A stretch of 64,000 nt of DNA from Azorinus chamasolen (lineage: Eukaryota; Mollusca; Bivalvia; Cardiida; Solecurtidae). The DNA is taken from the NCBI GenBank assembly GCA_963576725.1, contig OY755242.1, positions 58,262,480 through 58,326,479 of the forward strand, read 5' to 3'. Under the pieces are notes generated by a model, which was not told the DNA's origin, made no database searches, and was given only the letters and a program-made list of their open reading frames with translations. Positions 11,071-21,144 of this stretch are shown here, piece after piece. The translations under genes were made by a program, and so were the position numbers. Numbering within the stretch: the stretch's first letter is position 1; every line of letters begins with the position of its first letter.

Positions 11071-11267
11071 GAGCAACAGATAAACGTATAACAAAATATA
11101 AATAATAAAATCGTCATTTCTCCACCAAACCCTATGTTGTGACCACTCTTAAGAATGGTCTCGATGATAGGGTTCTAAGGAGTGGCCGCAATATAGGAGT
11201 GTGTTGAGAAATAAGGATGTTATACTTGAAAATGTTTTAAATTTACGCGTCTTAGCTGGACCTCTGT
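11071..11267. mobile_element. J-family palindromic MITE
   Basis: CAGAGCAACAGATAAACG and CTTAGCTGGACCTCTG are terminal inverted repeats; core TGTTGTGACCACTCTTAAGA and its imperfect complement. Ends 13 bp from exon a. Confidence 0.7.
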
Positions 11268-11280
11268 TTTATATTACTAG

Positions 11281-11517
11281 TTGAGAGCGGAGTTCGACTG
11301 GGATAAACCAACTCAAGGTGTAATACTGGCTTCTTTCTTCTGGGCTTACTTCACAACCCCTGTGCTTGGAGGATGGCTAGCACAGACAGCTGGTGGAAAG
11401 AAACTGTTCGGTCTGAGTGTGTTACTATGCTCTTTGCTTTCACTCTTGACACCAATTGCTGCTGATACACATGTCATATTTCTGATTACCGTCAGAGCAT
11501 TGTCTGGACTTGTACAG
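11281..11517 (+). CDS. SLC17 transporter, exon a (TM2-TM4 region)
   Basis: 79 codons in phase 0, between acceptor ATATTACTAG and donor CAG|GTAAGA. It encodes the family signature DWDKPTQG followed by a hydrophobic segment (VILASFFWAYF), a GGWLAQTAGGKKLFG loop of the MFS type, a second hydrophobic segment and the start of TM4 (RALSGLVQ). The first codon is not a start methionine, so at least one coding exon lies upstream. An acceptor 5 bp further in (TTGAG) is a possible alternative. A J-family MITE ends only 13 bp upstream of the exon. Confidence 0.92.
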
Positions 11518-11534
11518 GTAAGAAAGTTACAGTG

Positions 11535-11733
11535 ACACCGTTTGAGGTAGAGTATAATATGAATCTTAGTAATGGAGAATCGATGCCTTTTAGGTAGGTG
11601 GTTAATACTGGGCGAAAGTCATACAGGAAAACCTATATAGACTTTCATCCTGCATGCATTAAGCTACCACCTGCCCTGATGATCAATAATGAAACTTATT
11701 TGAGTGATTGAATAATCGAGTATTTTACTGTAT
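11535..11733. mobile_element. A-family MITE, degenerate
   Basis: Keeps the core GGCGAAAGTCATACAGG...CATTAAGCTACCACCTG and the right end TATTTTACTGTA; the left end has decayed. Lies just downstream of exon a. Confidence 0.6.
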
Positions 11734-11747
11734 ATGTATATAGTGTT

Positions 11748-11962
11748 AAATCTTTACTTTATGAATATTCATATCAGACTCCACCCATTATGAAAATTAA
11801 TTACGGTAAAATAGTCATTTAATTGTGTAAAGCAAGTATATACATAGCTATGACAACTTGTATAGAATCAGATCTAATATATTCCATCGGCAGATAGATC
11901 AAGCCCTGCATGACCAGACAGTTCATATAGGGGCCGTCGGAGTAGGGTGTACTCTGTTTGCA
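11748..11962. mobile_element. I-family MITE, degenerate
   Basis: TCTTTACTTTATGAATATTC...TATTCCATCGGCAGATAG...GTGTACTCTGTTTGC; right terminus lost. Confidence 0.5.
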
Positions 11963-12508
11963 ACAGGAATTTTCTCTGTGTGACAGTTTTGAGTTTTACT
12001 TGCGACCTGCCTCAAGCTGTCATATGTCTCTGTAGTTATGCGCAGTGGCAAATTTTGGAACAAATCTATATCACAGATGTTGGAAAAGGAGCGAACTTTT
12101 AACTCGAGCTGTATGGCCGTTTGAGTCCGAATGTATACAATGGTGGATTTTTGTGTGTGTTTTTCAACGATGCATGTCATTATAAAAATTTAAATCGTAA
12201 ATGGTTTTCTATCAAAAACTAGTCTCAGCTTCATAAGATATTGTTTAGCTGTTATCTTGTATAAATGTTAGACCGCAAATGTAAGAGCGAATATAACAGA
12301 ACATTGCTGTTCAGTCCTTTACTGCTGACAGAAATTCTTCTGTTCATATATATTATATCAGTCAATATAACTACTACTCACGATGTCATAATGTGTTACA
12401 TGAATATTCATGGAGTAAAGGCATAATACACGTCAAATGATGTTTCATTCAAACACAAATTAACAATCTAGTTCTCAAAAGTAATTAGGTTATTTGTTTT
12501 AGCGAAAA

Positions 12509-12585
12509 TTAGACTCCATGAGCTAGGTTCGAGCCCACGAATATAGATTCCTAGTTCAAGGGGAATCACCGACCTGCACAGCAAA
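12509..12585 (-). other. tRNA-like remnant (minus)
   Basis: The reverse strand has GTGCAGGTCGGTGATTCCCC and GGGCTCGAACCTAG at tRNA-like spacing. It lies in intron 1 of the transporter. Degenerate. Confidence 0.35.
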
Positions 12586-12607
12586 CTGATGCGGTGTTAT
12601 TGAATAC

Positions 12608-12795
12608 CGCTTTACCTTATAGACTATTTTTAGACCCAACCTCTTAGAATTAATCTACTGAAATAGGAGAATTTACTCAGATAAAAAGGAAATGTTTTGA
12701 AACCATTGTGATAAATATCTATTTATCACAATGGTTTCAACAAGTACCTTTTACAGAAACGTCAAAATGCGTCACTATGAGAGAATGGGTTAAGC
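12608..12795. mobile_element. E-family MITE, reversed copy
   Basis: AGACTATTTTTAGACCCAAC...GAAACCATTGTGATAAATAT...GAGAGAATGGGTTAA. Confidence 0.75.
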
Positions 12796-13024
12796 CGGTG
12801 CTAGGGTGTGTGAGTAATACCTGTTCATGAACAGACTCAATAAAACCGAGTCTGCAATTTTCTTTTTTTGTATTGCTGCTTTTGCTTTCGAAGGATCTCC
12901 TACTTTCAGAATGTATGTACTTCACAATAGCAGATGTTAGAAGTGCGTGTGCGGCGGCCGTAAAAAGTCGCCCCGTACTTCAGTATTTGTGTTACAACTA
13001 AAAAGGTTGTTTCCATGCTCTGGA

Positions 13025-13395
13025 TGATTCATTGTATTTGATTTCCATTACTCAGAGCGGTGAAATTTTTACCTGTGTAAATTTCGGAAGTATCACACTT
13101 CCTTCGTCGGCACTGACTGTTCGACTAGTACTGGTCAGGTGACCTGGTATTTTAATGAAAAGAAAGGTGAAAGAAGCCATCGAGATCAGACAGCGGAAAC
13201 CATCACTCAACAGGGACGAGGGCCTGGAGTTACCCTCCGTCTAAACGCCTCTCCTCAAGTCAGGTGACCAAACCAGGTCACCTGACCAGCACTAGTCGAA
13301 CAGTCAGTGCCGACGAAGGAAGTGTGATACTTCCGAAAATTACACAGGTAAAAATTTCACCGCTCTGAGTAATGGGAATCAAATACAAAGTATTT
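13025..13395 (+). mobile_element. Penelope-like element 3' fragment flanked by inverted repeats
   Basis: Arms of about 115 bp (13036-13150 and 13272-13392) are near-perfect reverse complements. The 110-bp centre encodes, at 13146-13244, MKRKVKEAIEIRQRKPSLNR then DEGLELPSV and a stop. VKEAI.IR...P.LNRD.G.ELP is the C-terminal signature of the GIY-YIG endonuclease of Penelope-like retroelements (family knowledge). The right arm would be the 3' UTR and the left arm an inverted copy. The rest of the element is absent. Confidence 0.7.
13143..13244 (+). pseudogene. C-terminal end of a Penelope-like polyprotein
   Basis: Open from just after a stop at 13140 to TAA at 13242-13244. The VKEAIEIRQRKPSLNRDEG motif is the tail of the GIY-YIG domain that follows RT in Penelope-like elements. 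The catalytic GIY-YIG residues themselves are not present. Too short to be functional. Confidence 0.7.
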
Positions 13396-13534
13396 GTTTT
13401 GTTATATTTTCTAGTCCGTTATGCTAAACTCCATGGTTTTCTGGTCCTTCGGGATGATTAGTTTCGATGTTATTAGTTATTCAAGTTGAAAACCGCGTAA
13501 ACCGGTTTCTAGAGTCGTGAGTAGCGCATGTTGC

Positions 13535-13620
13535 ACTTTTAACAACTGCTAATAAACAATGTCCAATAAAACAACTGCTAATAAACAATGTCCAATAAAA
13601 CAACTGCTAATAAACAATCT
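13535..13620 (+). repeat. 29-bp repeat, about three copies
   Basis: ACAACTGCTAATAAACAATG plus TCCAATAAA repeats in tandem; the last copy is partial. Confidence 0.9.
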
Positions 13621-13837
13621 CCTACTTTCAGAATTTAAATGCACACCATGATATTTTCCCGTCAGCTTGAAATTCATATATCAGCGTAGAAAAATATAAC
13701 AGTCTAAGTCCCAGGTTGGGAGCCAAAATGTAAAGTGAATTTCCCTTGGAGTAAGTATAATTCATCGAAAGCTGGAACTCGATACCTCAAATATAGCCAG
13801 GTTATTTCCGATAAAAAATATTAACCATTTAAGATCC

Positions 13838-13896
13838 GGAATCGAACCTACAACTGCTAGAGTGCTTGTCAAGCACTCTACCGCATCGCTATGCAT
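13838..13896 (-). other. tRNA-Val-like pseudogene or SINE fragment next to exon b
   Basis: The reverse strand has GCGATGCGGTAGAGTGC (D-arm/A-box-like), an anticodon-arm-like AGTGC-TTGACAA-GCACT hairpin with GAC at the anticodon position, and GGTTCGATTCC (B-box). The T-stem does not pair well, so it is likely a pseudogene. It ends under 20 bp from the exon b acceptor. Confidence 0.5.
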
Positions 13897-13914
13897 TATT
13901 ATTTCTTATCACAG

Positions 13915-14002
13915 GGAGTTATGTGGCCTGCACAACAGATGATATGGGCGAAATGGGCACCACCTTTAGAAAGGACAATCCTCAGCGGATTCACAGTTTC
14001 AG
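13915..14002 (+). CDS. SLC17 transporter, exon b (WAPPLER motif)
   Basis: 88 nt: 29 codons plus one base. The acceptor is TTTCTTATCACAG. The product continues TM4 as GVMWPAQQMIWAKWAPPLER, and WAPPLER is the most diagnostic SLC17 motif. The reading frame must leave after TCA G; the only good donor there is CAG|GCAAGC, a GC rather than GT donor. The next exon completes the split codon as GGT (Gly). A tRNA-like remnant ends about 25 bp upstream of the exon. Confidence 0.9.
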
Positions 14003-14104
14003 GCAAGCAGAATAATGGCGTCTGTCTGTCAAATATTGACGTCTGCCACAATCTCTGTTGGTTTAATTCCCTCCCCTTTCTTTAAAAAATCTACAGTAAC
14101 ACAT

Positions 14105-14157
14105 AGTTTGGATCCAGATGAGACGCCGAGCTACTCGGCGTCCCATCTGGTTCAAAA
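14105..14157. mobile_element. F-family hairpin (MITE core)
   Basis: GGATCCAGATGAGACGCCGA inverted to TCGGCGTCCCATCTGG. Confidence 0.65.
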
Positions 14158-14349
14158 CATTTACATAGATAATTACATATGCGACACTGGCAGTGAACGA
14201 GTTAATAAGTTTATATATTTATAAACATAAAGGAACGTTCGCAGCAATGTCAAATAGGCTCGAGTATCTGTTTATCAAAACTGTATTTACAGACTGTTAA
14301 CCTTTATCATGCTCATCAATCTTTTGTTGGTAGAAATTATCATCGATTT

Positions 14350-14425
14350 CTATCAAACAGTTTAGATCCTGATGAGACGCCACGTTACTCGTCGTTACAG
14401 CTTGATCCAAACTATTTGCATAGAT
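14350..14425. mobile_element. F-family hairpin (MITE core)
   Basis: CAGTTTAGATCCTGATGAGA and AGCTTGATCCAAACTATTTG are imperfect inverted copies. Confidence 0.6.
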
Positions 14426-14564
14426 ATTCACTTATCCACCAGTAAGGGTCAATGTTGCTAGGAGTAGTCTTACAATTGTCGCTTCACTAAACTTTCGTTT
14501 TTGCTTTTACCTATTTACAATAGAAAACCTGATGTCTTACATATTGTTAGAATTGTTAGACAAG

Positions 14565-15610
14565 TAACATATTGCCAGAGAGGTTACGTATTGCTTTCTA
14601 GAGAGATTACATATTGCCAGAGAGGTTACGTATTGCTAGAGAGATTACATATTGCCAGAGAGGTTACGTATTGCTTTCTAGAGAGATTACATATTGCCAG
14701 AGAGGTTACGTATTGCTAGAGAGATTACATATTGTCGGAGAGGTTACGTATTGCTTTCTAGAGAGATTACATATTGCCAGAGAGGTTACGTATTGCTAGA
14801 GAGATTACATATTGTCGGAGAGGTTAGGTATTGCTTGAGAGATTACATATTGCAAGAGAGGTTACGTATTGCTAGAGAGATTACATATTGTCAGAGAGGT
14901 TAGGTATTGCTTTCTAGATAGATTACATATTGTCGGAGAGGTTAGGTATTGCTTGAGAGATTACATATTGCCAGAGAGGTTAGGTATTGCTTGAGAGATT
15001 ACATATTGCCAGAGAGGTTAGGTATTGCTTGAGAGATTACATATTGCCAGAGAGGTTACGTATTGCTAGAGAGATTACATATTGTTAGAGAGGTTAGGTA
15101 TTGCTTGAGAGATTACATATTGCCAGAGAGGTTACGTATTGCTAGAGAGATTACATATTGCCAGAGAGGTTACGTATTGCTAGAGAGATTACATATTGCC
15201 ATAGAGGTTACGTATTGCTAGAGAGATTACATATTGCCAGAGAGGTTACGTATTGCTTGAGAGTTTACATATTGCTAGAGCAGTTAGGTATTGCAAGAAA
15301 GTTTACTTATTGCTACAACAGTTATGTATTCCTGGAGAGGTTATAGATTGCAACCGATGTTGCATATTGGTGGAGAGATTACATATTCCTAAGGATGTTA
15401 TACATTGCTAGAGAGATTACATATTGCTAAGGATGTTATACATTGCTAGAGGGTTTATGTATTGCTATCGAGGTTATACATTGCTAGAGAGTTTACGTAT
15501 TGCTAACGAGGTTATACATTGCTAGAGAGTTTACGTATTGCTAACGAGGTTATACATTGCTAGAGAGTTTACATACTGCTAACGAGGTTATACATTGTTA
15601 GAGAAATTAC
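14565..15610 (+). repeat. ~19/37-bp minisatellite, about 1 kb
   Basis: Alternating TTACATATTGCCAGAGAGG and TTACGTATTGCTAGAGAGA half-units, with a CTTTCTAGAGA variant early on. It becomes more degenerate after 15290 (TTATACATTGCTAGAGAG). Ends about 45 bp before exon c. Short frames in it are artefacts. Confidence 0.92.
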
Positions 15611-15656
15611 ATATTGCTGGTGCACTATTTGCAAACGTTATCATACTTTATGGCAG

Positions 15657-15752
15657 GTATGGGTCTGGCCAGTGTGGTTGCCTTCCCAGTGTGTGGTCTA
15701 CTGTGCACGTATGGTCCTGGATCAGGATGGCCTTCTATATTCTACGTCTTTG
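15657..15752 (+). CDS. SLC17 transporter, exon c (TM5)
   Basis: 96 nt: two bases, 31 codons, one base. The acceptor is TTTATGGCAG and the donor TTTG|GTAAGG. It encodes MGLASVVAFPVCGLLC, a TM5-type segment, then GWPSIFYVFG, matching the conserved W..VFY..G end of this loop in SLC17. The phase joins exon b (G|GT) and exon d (G|GT) with glycine at both junctions. Confidence 0.92.
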
Positions 15753-15771
15753 GTAAGGTATTTCATATAGA

Positions 15772-15850
15772 TTAACAAACAGAGTCGACCCAGAGTAGAC
15801 TATTGTAGGAACTGTCTGATCAGGGTCTATTCTGTTCAGTTATGGCATTA
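15772..15850. mobile_element. MITE core remnant
   Basis: AACAAACAGAGTCGACCCAG...GTCTGATCAGGGTCTATTCTG, the shared palindromic core; termini missing. Confidence 0.5.
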
Positions 15851-15945
15851 AACGGACCTGATTATACATATTGTACCAGCCCCAAAGATTTTCTTCTTCA
15901 TTTTAGCCATTACAGATAATATGCTAAATCATATTCATATGTTTT

Positions 15946-16136
15946 CAGAGGTCCAAGTAAGATGCTTAAATTAAAACAGTTTCAAATGTAACACCTTTAT
16001 TTCTCCACCAACTCCTATACTGTGACCACTCTTTAGAATCCTCTCCTCTCTTCTAAAGTGTGGTCACAACATTGGTTTGGTGGAGAAATGACGATTTTAG
16101 TATCTGAGTACTCACATGTACGTATCTGTTTCTCTG
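15946..16136. mobile_element. J-family palindromic MITE
   Basis: CAGAGGTCCAAGTAAGATGC...GTATCTGTTTCTCTG with core ACTGTGACCACTCTTTAGAA/TTCTAAAGTGTGGTCAC. Confidence 0.8.
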
Positions 16137-16454
16137 CATACGTTATATGAATAAGAAAATAACATGGATATCATCTGGTTAATATGTATAAAATTATGTA
16201 GTTTTGACAGGCTTTACTAGTACATGTATCTATATAGGAGTATACATGTTTAGTTTTGGAATGATTCTATCATATTTGGAATGTAAATGGTGTTGTTTAT
16301 TGCTATATCGTTTTCACAATATACATGCTTATCCTTAATACTTTGTATTGTTATTGTTACTTTACGTTCATCTGATCGCAAACGGACAATTCTTGCATGG
16401 TTTTGCTGTTCACTTTTTCTTCATAGAGACGTTATTGCAAACATAGTAAACACC

Positions 16455-16815
16455 TGCTGTATTTGACTTTGGAAAAATAAAGATCTGATTCTACAGTTTC
16501 TACAATGGGAAGACTGCTATATTTGCGTGTGGAATGATATAGATCTGATTTCACAGTTTCTGCTATGGGAAAACTGCTATATTTGCTTTTGGAATGATAA
16601 AGATCTGATTTCACAGTTTCTGCTATGGGAAAACTGCTATATTTGCTTTTGGAATGATAAAGATCTGATTTCACAGTTTCTGCTATGGGAAAACTGCTAT
16701 ATTTGCTTTTGGAATGATAAAGATCTGATTTCACAGTTTCTGCTATGGGAAAACTGCTATATTTGCGTGTGGAATGATATAGATCTGATTTCACAGTTTC
16801 TACTATGGGAAAACG
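16455..16815 (+). repeat. 60-bp minisatellite, six copies
   Basis: TGCTATATTTGC...GGAATGATA.AGATCTGATT..ACAGTTTCT...ATGGGAAAAC repeats every 60 bp. The period is a multiple of three, so both strands stay open; not coding. Confidence 0.95.
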
Positions 16816-16869
16816 CTGGAGAGGTCACACGTCATTATTAAGATTTAGTTATTTGATATCCATGTTGTT

Positions 16870-17302
16870 GTTAAATGGTACATGAATATTCATAGAGTAG
16901 AAGGGTTAAATGTTACATGATTATTTATAGAGTAGAAGGGTTAAATGTTACATGAATATTCATAGAGTAGAAGGGTTAAATGTTACATGAATATCCATAT
17001 AGTAGAAGGGTTAAATGTTACATGAATATCCATAGAGTAGAAGGGTTAAATGGTACATGATTATTTATAGAGTAGACGGGTTAAATGGTACATGATTATT
17101 TATAGAGTAGACGGGTTAAATGGTACATGATTATTTATAGAGTAGAAGGGTTAAATGTTACATGATTATTTATAGAGTAGAAGGGTTAAATGTTACATGA
17201 TTATTTATAGAGTAGAAGGGTTAAATGGTACATGATTATTTATAGAGTAGAAGGGTTAAATGGTACATGATTATTCATAGAGTAGAAGGGTTAAATGGTA
17301 CT
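16870..17302 (+). repeat. 35-bp minisatellite, about twelve copies
   Basis: GGGTTAAATG.TACATGA.TAT..ATAGAGTAGAA repeats. The unit matches the end of an I-type MITE (ATGAATATTCATGGAGTAAA then GGGTTAA), so it probably grew from one. Confidence 0.92.
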
Positions 17303-17378
17303 GACATAGATCCGGATTAAACAGGACAACGCATGTTTTCTCTGATCTTCACATTGTAATACAAATTTAAATATAAAT

Positions 17379-17564
17379 CAGAGGTACAGATAAGGTGTGT
17401 AATTTCAAACATTTTCAAGAATATCTCCTTCATTTCTGCATCAAAACCTATTTTTATTACTCTTTAGAATCATCTCGAAGATTCTAAAGAGTAATCACAA
17501 TATAGGGTTTGGTGGAGAAAAGATAATTTTAGTTTTGAATACGCATGTTTATGTCTAAGCTCTG
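17379..17564. mobile_element. J-family palindromic MITE
   Basis: CAGAGGTACAGATAAGG...ATGTCTAAGCTCTG with TCTTTAGAATCATCTCGAAG hairpin centre. Confidence 0.75.
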
Positions 17565-17654
17565 TATAAATCATCCGTGTCGTTACCGTTCACAGTTAGA
17601 AGTAACTACTTGACATTTTATTGCTTTAGCCCTTCTCCCGCATACCACCACTCG

Positions 17655-17740
17655 TATTTGCAAACAGTTTCCATCCAGATGAGACGCCGAGTAACTGCCG
17701 AGTAACTGTGCGTCTCATCTGGATCCACGTTGTTCGACAA
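17655..17740. mobile_element. F-family hairpin with duplicated centre
   Basis: CATCCAGATGAGACGCCGAG, a second GCCGAGTAACTG, then GCGTCTCATCTGGATCCACG. Confidence 0.65.
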
Positions 17741-17819
17741 TCGGTTAATAGTTTCAAAACTGTTTGATCGAATCGCAAAGGTCAAAAGTTCATCACATCC
17801 AAATTGGAGCAGACATTTT

Positions 17820-18015
17820 AACCCTTACTGTGCGGGACACGAGTCACTAATGTCATACGTCACATAATGTCATTCTAGAGAAGCCCTCTTATCAGGGTCT
17901 GCACTGTTTGTCATGTTAAACTTTTCTGTAGAAAAATCCCCAAATATTCACCATAGGCTTGACCTGTTTGAATTTTGGACTGGTCCCTGTGAAAGGTCAG
18001 CGTTGTAAGAGTTAA
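17820..18015. mobile_element. H-family MITE
   Basis: TTAACCCTTACTGTGCGGGA...GTCACTAATGTC...CTCTTATCAGGGTCTGCACTG...GTCAGCGTTGTAAGAGTTAA; TTAA at both ends. Confidence 0.8.
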
Positions 18016-18488
18016 TGCAGACGGTTTCACGGTTCATGGTCATTTTCATAATATTACCGATCATATCGTTGACTTTTTTTTAAAAGTATATTGAAATAGG
18101 CCCTGTTTTATATTGAAAGCAATAACGTTCGTTATTATCAGATATGCGCAAGCAATTATAATTATGTTTTAACCCTTTGAAAGCGGGAAACGAGTTGTCA
18201 TTTACAAACAGTGTAGACTCAGATCAAAGGGCTCTTATAAAGTAGATTCTATCCTCCCGCAAACTGTACCATTTCATACTGAATGGAATCAACCATTTAC
18301 GTATTGATGGACAATTCCACTTTTAAAATCCAAAATTAATTTCGTTAATTCTTTATTATATCACTGCATGTAGTAAGTTACATTTTAAAGGAAAGTGTGA
18401 ATGTTTCTCACAATTCGATCATTCTTATGACTGACATACTTTAGACATACTTTAGATACTTTCATTGCTAAATGGTCTATCATTCTTT

Positions 18489-18715
18489 TTAACTCTTTCA
18501 CAGCGGCAGTCGCATAAATGCACCACGACAAATAGTGCAGTTTTCAAGGCGGCGTCTGATCAGGGACTTCACTATTTGTCTCAATCTCTATTTCTATATC
18601 TGTGCTTTATTCCTTTGAAATTTGCATTTATTTATCTTATTTCCTTATTTTACTGATTGGTTTAACAAACTTGGATTGCAGACGACAATTAGAAATTTGG
18701 CGGCAAAAGGGTTGA
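18489..18715. mobile_element. G-family MITE
   Basis: TTAACTCTTTCACAGCGGCA...GCACCACGACAAATAGTGCA...GGCGGCAAAAGGGTTGAA. Confidence 0.75.
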
Positions 18716-18879
18716 AACAATTTAGTATATTTAGTATGAAAATGTATACTTTACGAAAGGAATGAATTTTAATCACAAATAATGCAGACCTCCACTATTA
18801 ACCCTTTGGTATAGATCTACACAGTTTGCAAGTCCGGGCACATTTGTTTCCTTCACTCAAATGGATAATTTCAATGCCC

Positions 18880-19094
18880 TTAACCCATTCCGTCATATTG
18901 ACGGCTTTTGACGACTCTGTAAAAGTATTTTTGTGAAACCATTGTGTTAAATTAAGCAAATGCTCTATTTATCACAATTGTTTCAAATTACAAAATTCTA
19001 AATTTTTCTTTTTCTCTAGTAAGTAAATGCTCCTTTTCAGTAGCTTTATTCAAAGAGGTTGGATCTAAAAATAGCCTATGAAGGAATGGGTTAA
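18880..19094. mobile_element. E-family MITE
   Basis: TTAACCCATTCCGTCATATT...CTATGAAGGAATGGGTTAA, full length with TTAA at both ends. Confidence 0.85.
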
Positions 19095-19099
19095 AGGCA

Positions 19100-19825
19100 G
19101 ACATCAAGTTTATTGATATTTGACAGTTTAATATTTGCCTCGGCCAACTATTTAAGTGCTCGAAATTCTGGCGGGAAACTAACCCATGGTCTAGTTTCCG
19201 GCTTTTGAATTGATAGCCGAAACAAGACTTAAAGTGCCAATCATGAACACGTATATCATCATGACACCTTAAAGTTTATAGAATAATTTCTTGTTCCAAT
19301 AGTGGTGTCTTTGCATATTAGATGTTCCTTAAATGTAATTTATGAACTAATTTTGCAAATTCAAACTTCGATGTCTGCACTTAAATATGTAAGGCACAAT
19401 GAAAAGAACATTCAATTTGGATCACTAAATGGTATCGGCTGAATCTTTACAATTACAACCCTTCATATGCAAAGCATAGTGATTTAAAGTGATAGTCTCA
19501 ACAATAAACGAATATTTTCAATAAAATCGTAAAATAACGTGTTGGGTATGTTCAATAATTTTTTTGAAGATTGTCAATTCGGACTTATATCAAAATGAGT
19601 TCATTTCCTCTATACTTACAATTTTTAGTTCTACAACAACACAGTATCGGTCTATTTGGAAAAGTTATGAAATTAAAACGCAACCCGAATAAATACAAAC
19701 ACATTTGCGGAGAACATCGGAGAATATCGGAGTTTTAGAAATGTTTGTCTTCTTCAGCGTTTATTCGATAGTTGTTTTCGATATATTTCTTTTCAACATA
19801 TGAACACATGTAATATCTATGCATT
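19100..19825. other. intron, nothing recognised
   Basis: AT-rich unique sequence of the third visible intron; no ORF, repeat or palindrome seen. Confidence 0.6.
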
Positions 19826-20101
19826 TTAACCCTTTACTCTATGAATATTCTTGTCAGAAATGAATACATCATGTATAATAATTACATAAAGTTATTGCAA
19901 GTTTGCAGGAATGCTTAACTATGACTATGCTTGACTATGACTATGCTTGACTATGGCAGAAACAGTAGAATCATATCTATAGTATTGCATAAGCAAACAG
20001 AACAGATCTTGGTCAGACGGCTCATAGAGTAGCCGTCTGATTTTGGGTCTGCTCTGTTAAAAAAAGGTGTAGAAAGGCGTTTTTATGTAGTAAATGGTTA
20101 A
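19826..20101. mobile_element. I-family MITE with small internal duplication
   Basis: TTAACCCTTTACTCTATGAA...TATGTAGTAAATGGTTAA, with GACTATGCTTGACTAT repeated inside. Confidence 0.8.
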
Positions 20102-20197
20102 TACGCGCTGCAAGTAGAGGCTATCAAACAATATACATGTAGTGAACCACTATATGTATGTACAAGGGAGAGAATACATGCATGCTCTATTTTACAA

Positions 20198-20752
20198 CTC
20201 ATTTCATTGTACAGGTGCAGCGGGAGTTATGCTCTATATTTTACCACCATTTCATTGTACAGGTGGAGCGGGAGTTATGCTCTATATTTTACCACCCATT
20301 TCATTGTACAGGTGCAGCGGGATTTATGCTCTATATTTTACCACCCATTTCATTATACAAGTGCAGCCGGAGTTATGCTCTATATTTTACCACCCATTTC
20401 ATTGTACAGGTGCAGTGGGAGTTATGCTCTATATTTTACCACCCATTTCATTGTACAGGTGGAGCGGGAGTTATGCTCTATATTTTATCACCCATTTCAT
20501 TGTACAGGTGAAGCGGGAGTTATGCTCTATATTTTATCACCCATTTCATTGTACAGGTGAAGCGGGAGTTATGCTCTATATTTTACCACCCATTTCATTG
20601 TACAGGTGGAGCGGGAGTTATGCTCTATATTTTACCACCCATTTCATTGTACAGGTGGAGCGGGAGTTATGCTCTATATTTTATCACCCATTTCATTGTA
20701 CAGGTGAAGCGGGAGTTATGCTCTATATTTTATCACCCATTTCATTGTACAG
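20198..20752 (+). repeat. 49-bp array duplicating the exon d splice acceptor
   Basis: Unit: TTTCATTGTACAG|GTGGAGC then GGGAGTTATGCTCTATATTT and TACCACCCA. AG dinucleotides fall at 20214, 20262, 20311, 20360 (mutated to ACAAG), 20409, 20458, 20507, 20556, 20605, 20654, 20703 and finally the true acceptor 20752. Each unit therefore copies the acceptor and the exon's first ~17 bases. Long open frames across it (219 codons at 20142-20801) are by-products of a 49-bp period. Confidence 0.95.
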
Positions 20753-20889
20753 GTGGAACGGGAGTTGCATGGTGCGGGGTATGGCTATTGCTTGTTTCTG
20801 ACTCTCCGAAAGACCACCCTCGAATCTCTGAAGAGGAAAAACAATATATCCTGACAAGCTTGACAAATGAGACGGGTGCTGCATCAACG
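20753..20889 (+). CDS. SLC17 transporter, exon d (TM6 and central loop)
   Basis: 137 nt: two bases plus 45 codons. The acceptor is TTCATTGTACAG and the donor ACG|GTATTG. It encodes TM6 (GVAWCGVWLLLV), then SDSPKDHPRISEEEKQYI, the conserved central cytosolic loop (D-P..HP.IS..E..YI in the family). The acceptor and first ~17 bases of the exon are the last copy of a 49-bp array (see 20198-20752), so alternative acceptors are possible. The 20752 acceptor gives the family-like junction FYVFG-GTGVAW. Confidence 0.93.
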
Positions 20890-21144
20890 GTATTGTTTTT
20901 GTCCTTATGTAAAAAAACAACTGTTTGCTGAAAATCATTTCTTTGGCATTTTTGGTAGACTATTGATTTAGTTTAACTTGGAGTTTTGATCTTTATTGAC
21001 TCCTGGCTATAACTAGCAGCCACCGCTTGACTAGCAGACAGTATGACATGTAAAATGTGGCGTGACTCTTCAGCAGATGTATGTTCCGTTTGTTCCCAGT
21101 TTCCGATCTTATAGTCTGATTCAGATTGGTACCCTTATCGTTTT

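Noticed and set aside
13838..13896. Functional tRNA-Val gene
   Set aside because: The anticodon arm is good but the T-stem and acceptor stem do not pair. Other tRNA-like hits in the window are equally degenerate and lie in repeats.
20142..20801. 219-codon frame of repeated GAGVMLYILPPISLY units
   Set aside because: A 49-bp tandem array read in rotating frames. Only the last ~17 bp of homology belong to a real exon.
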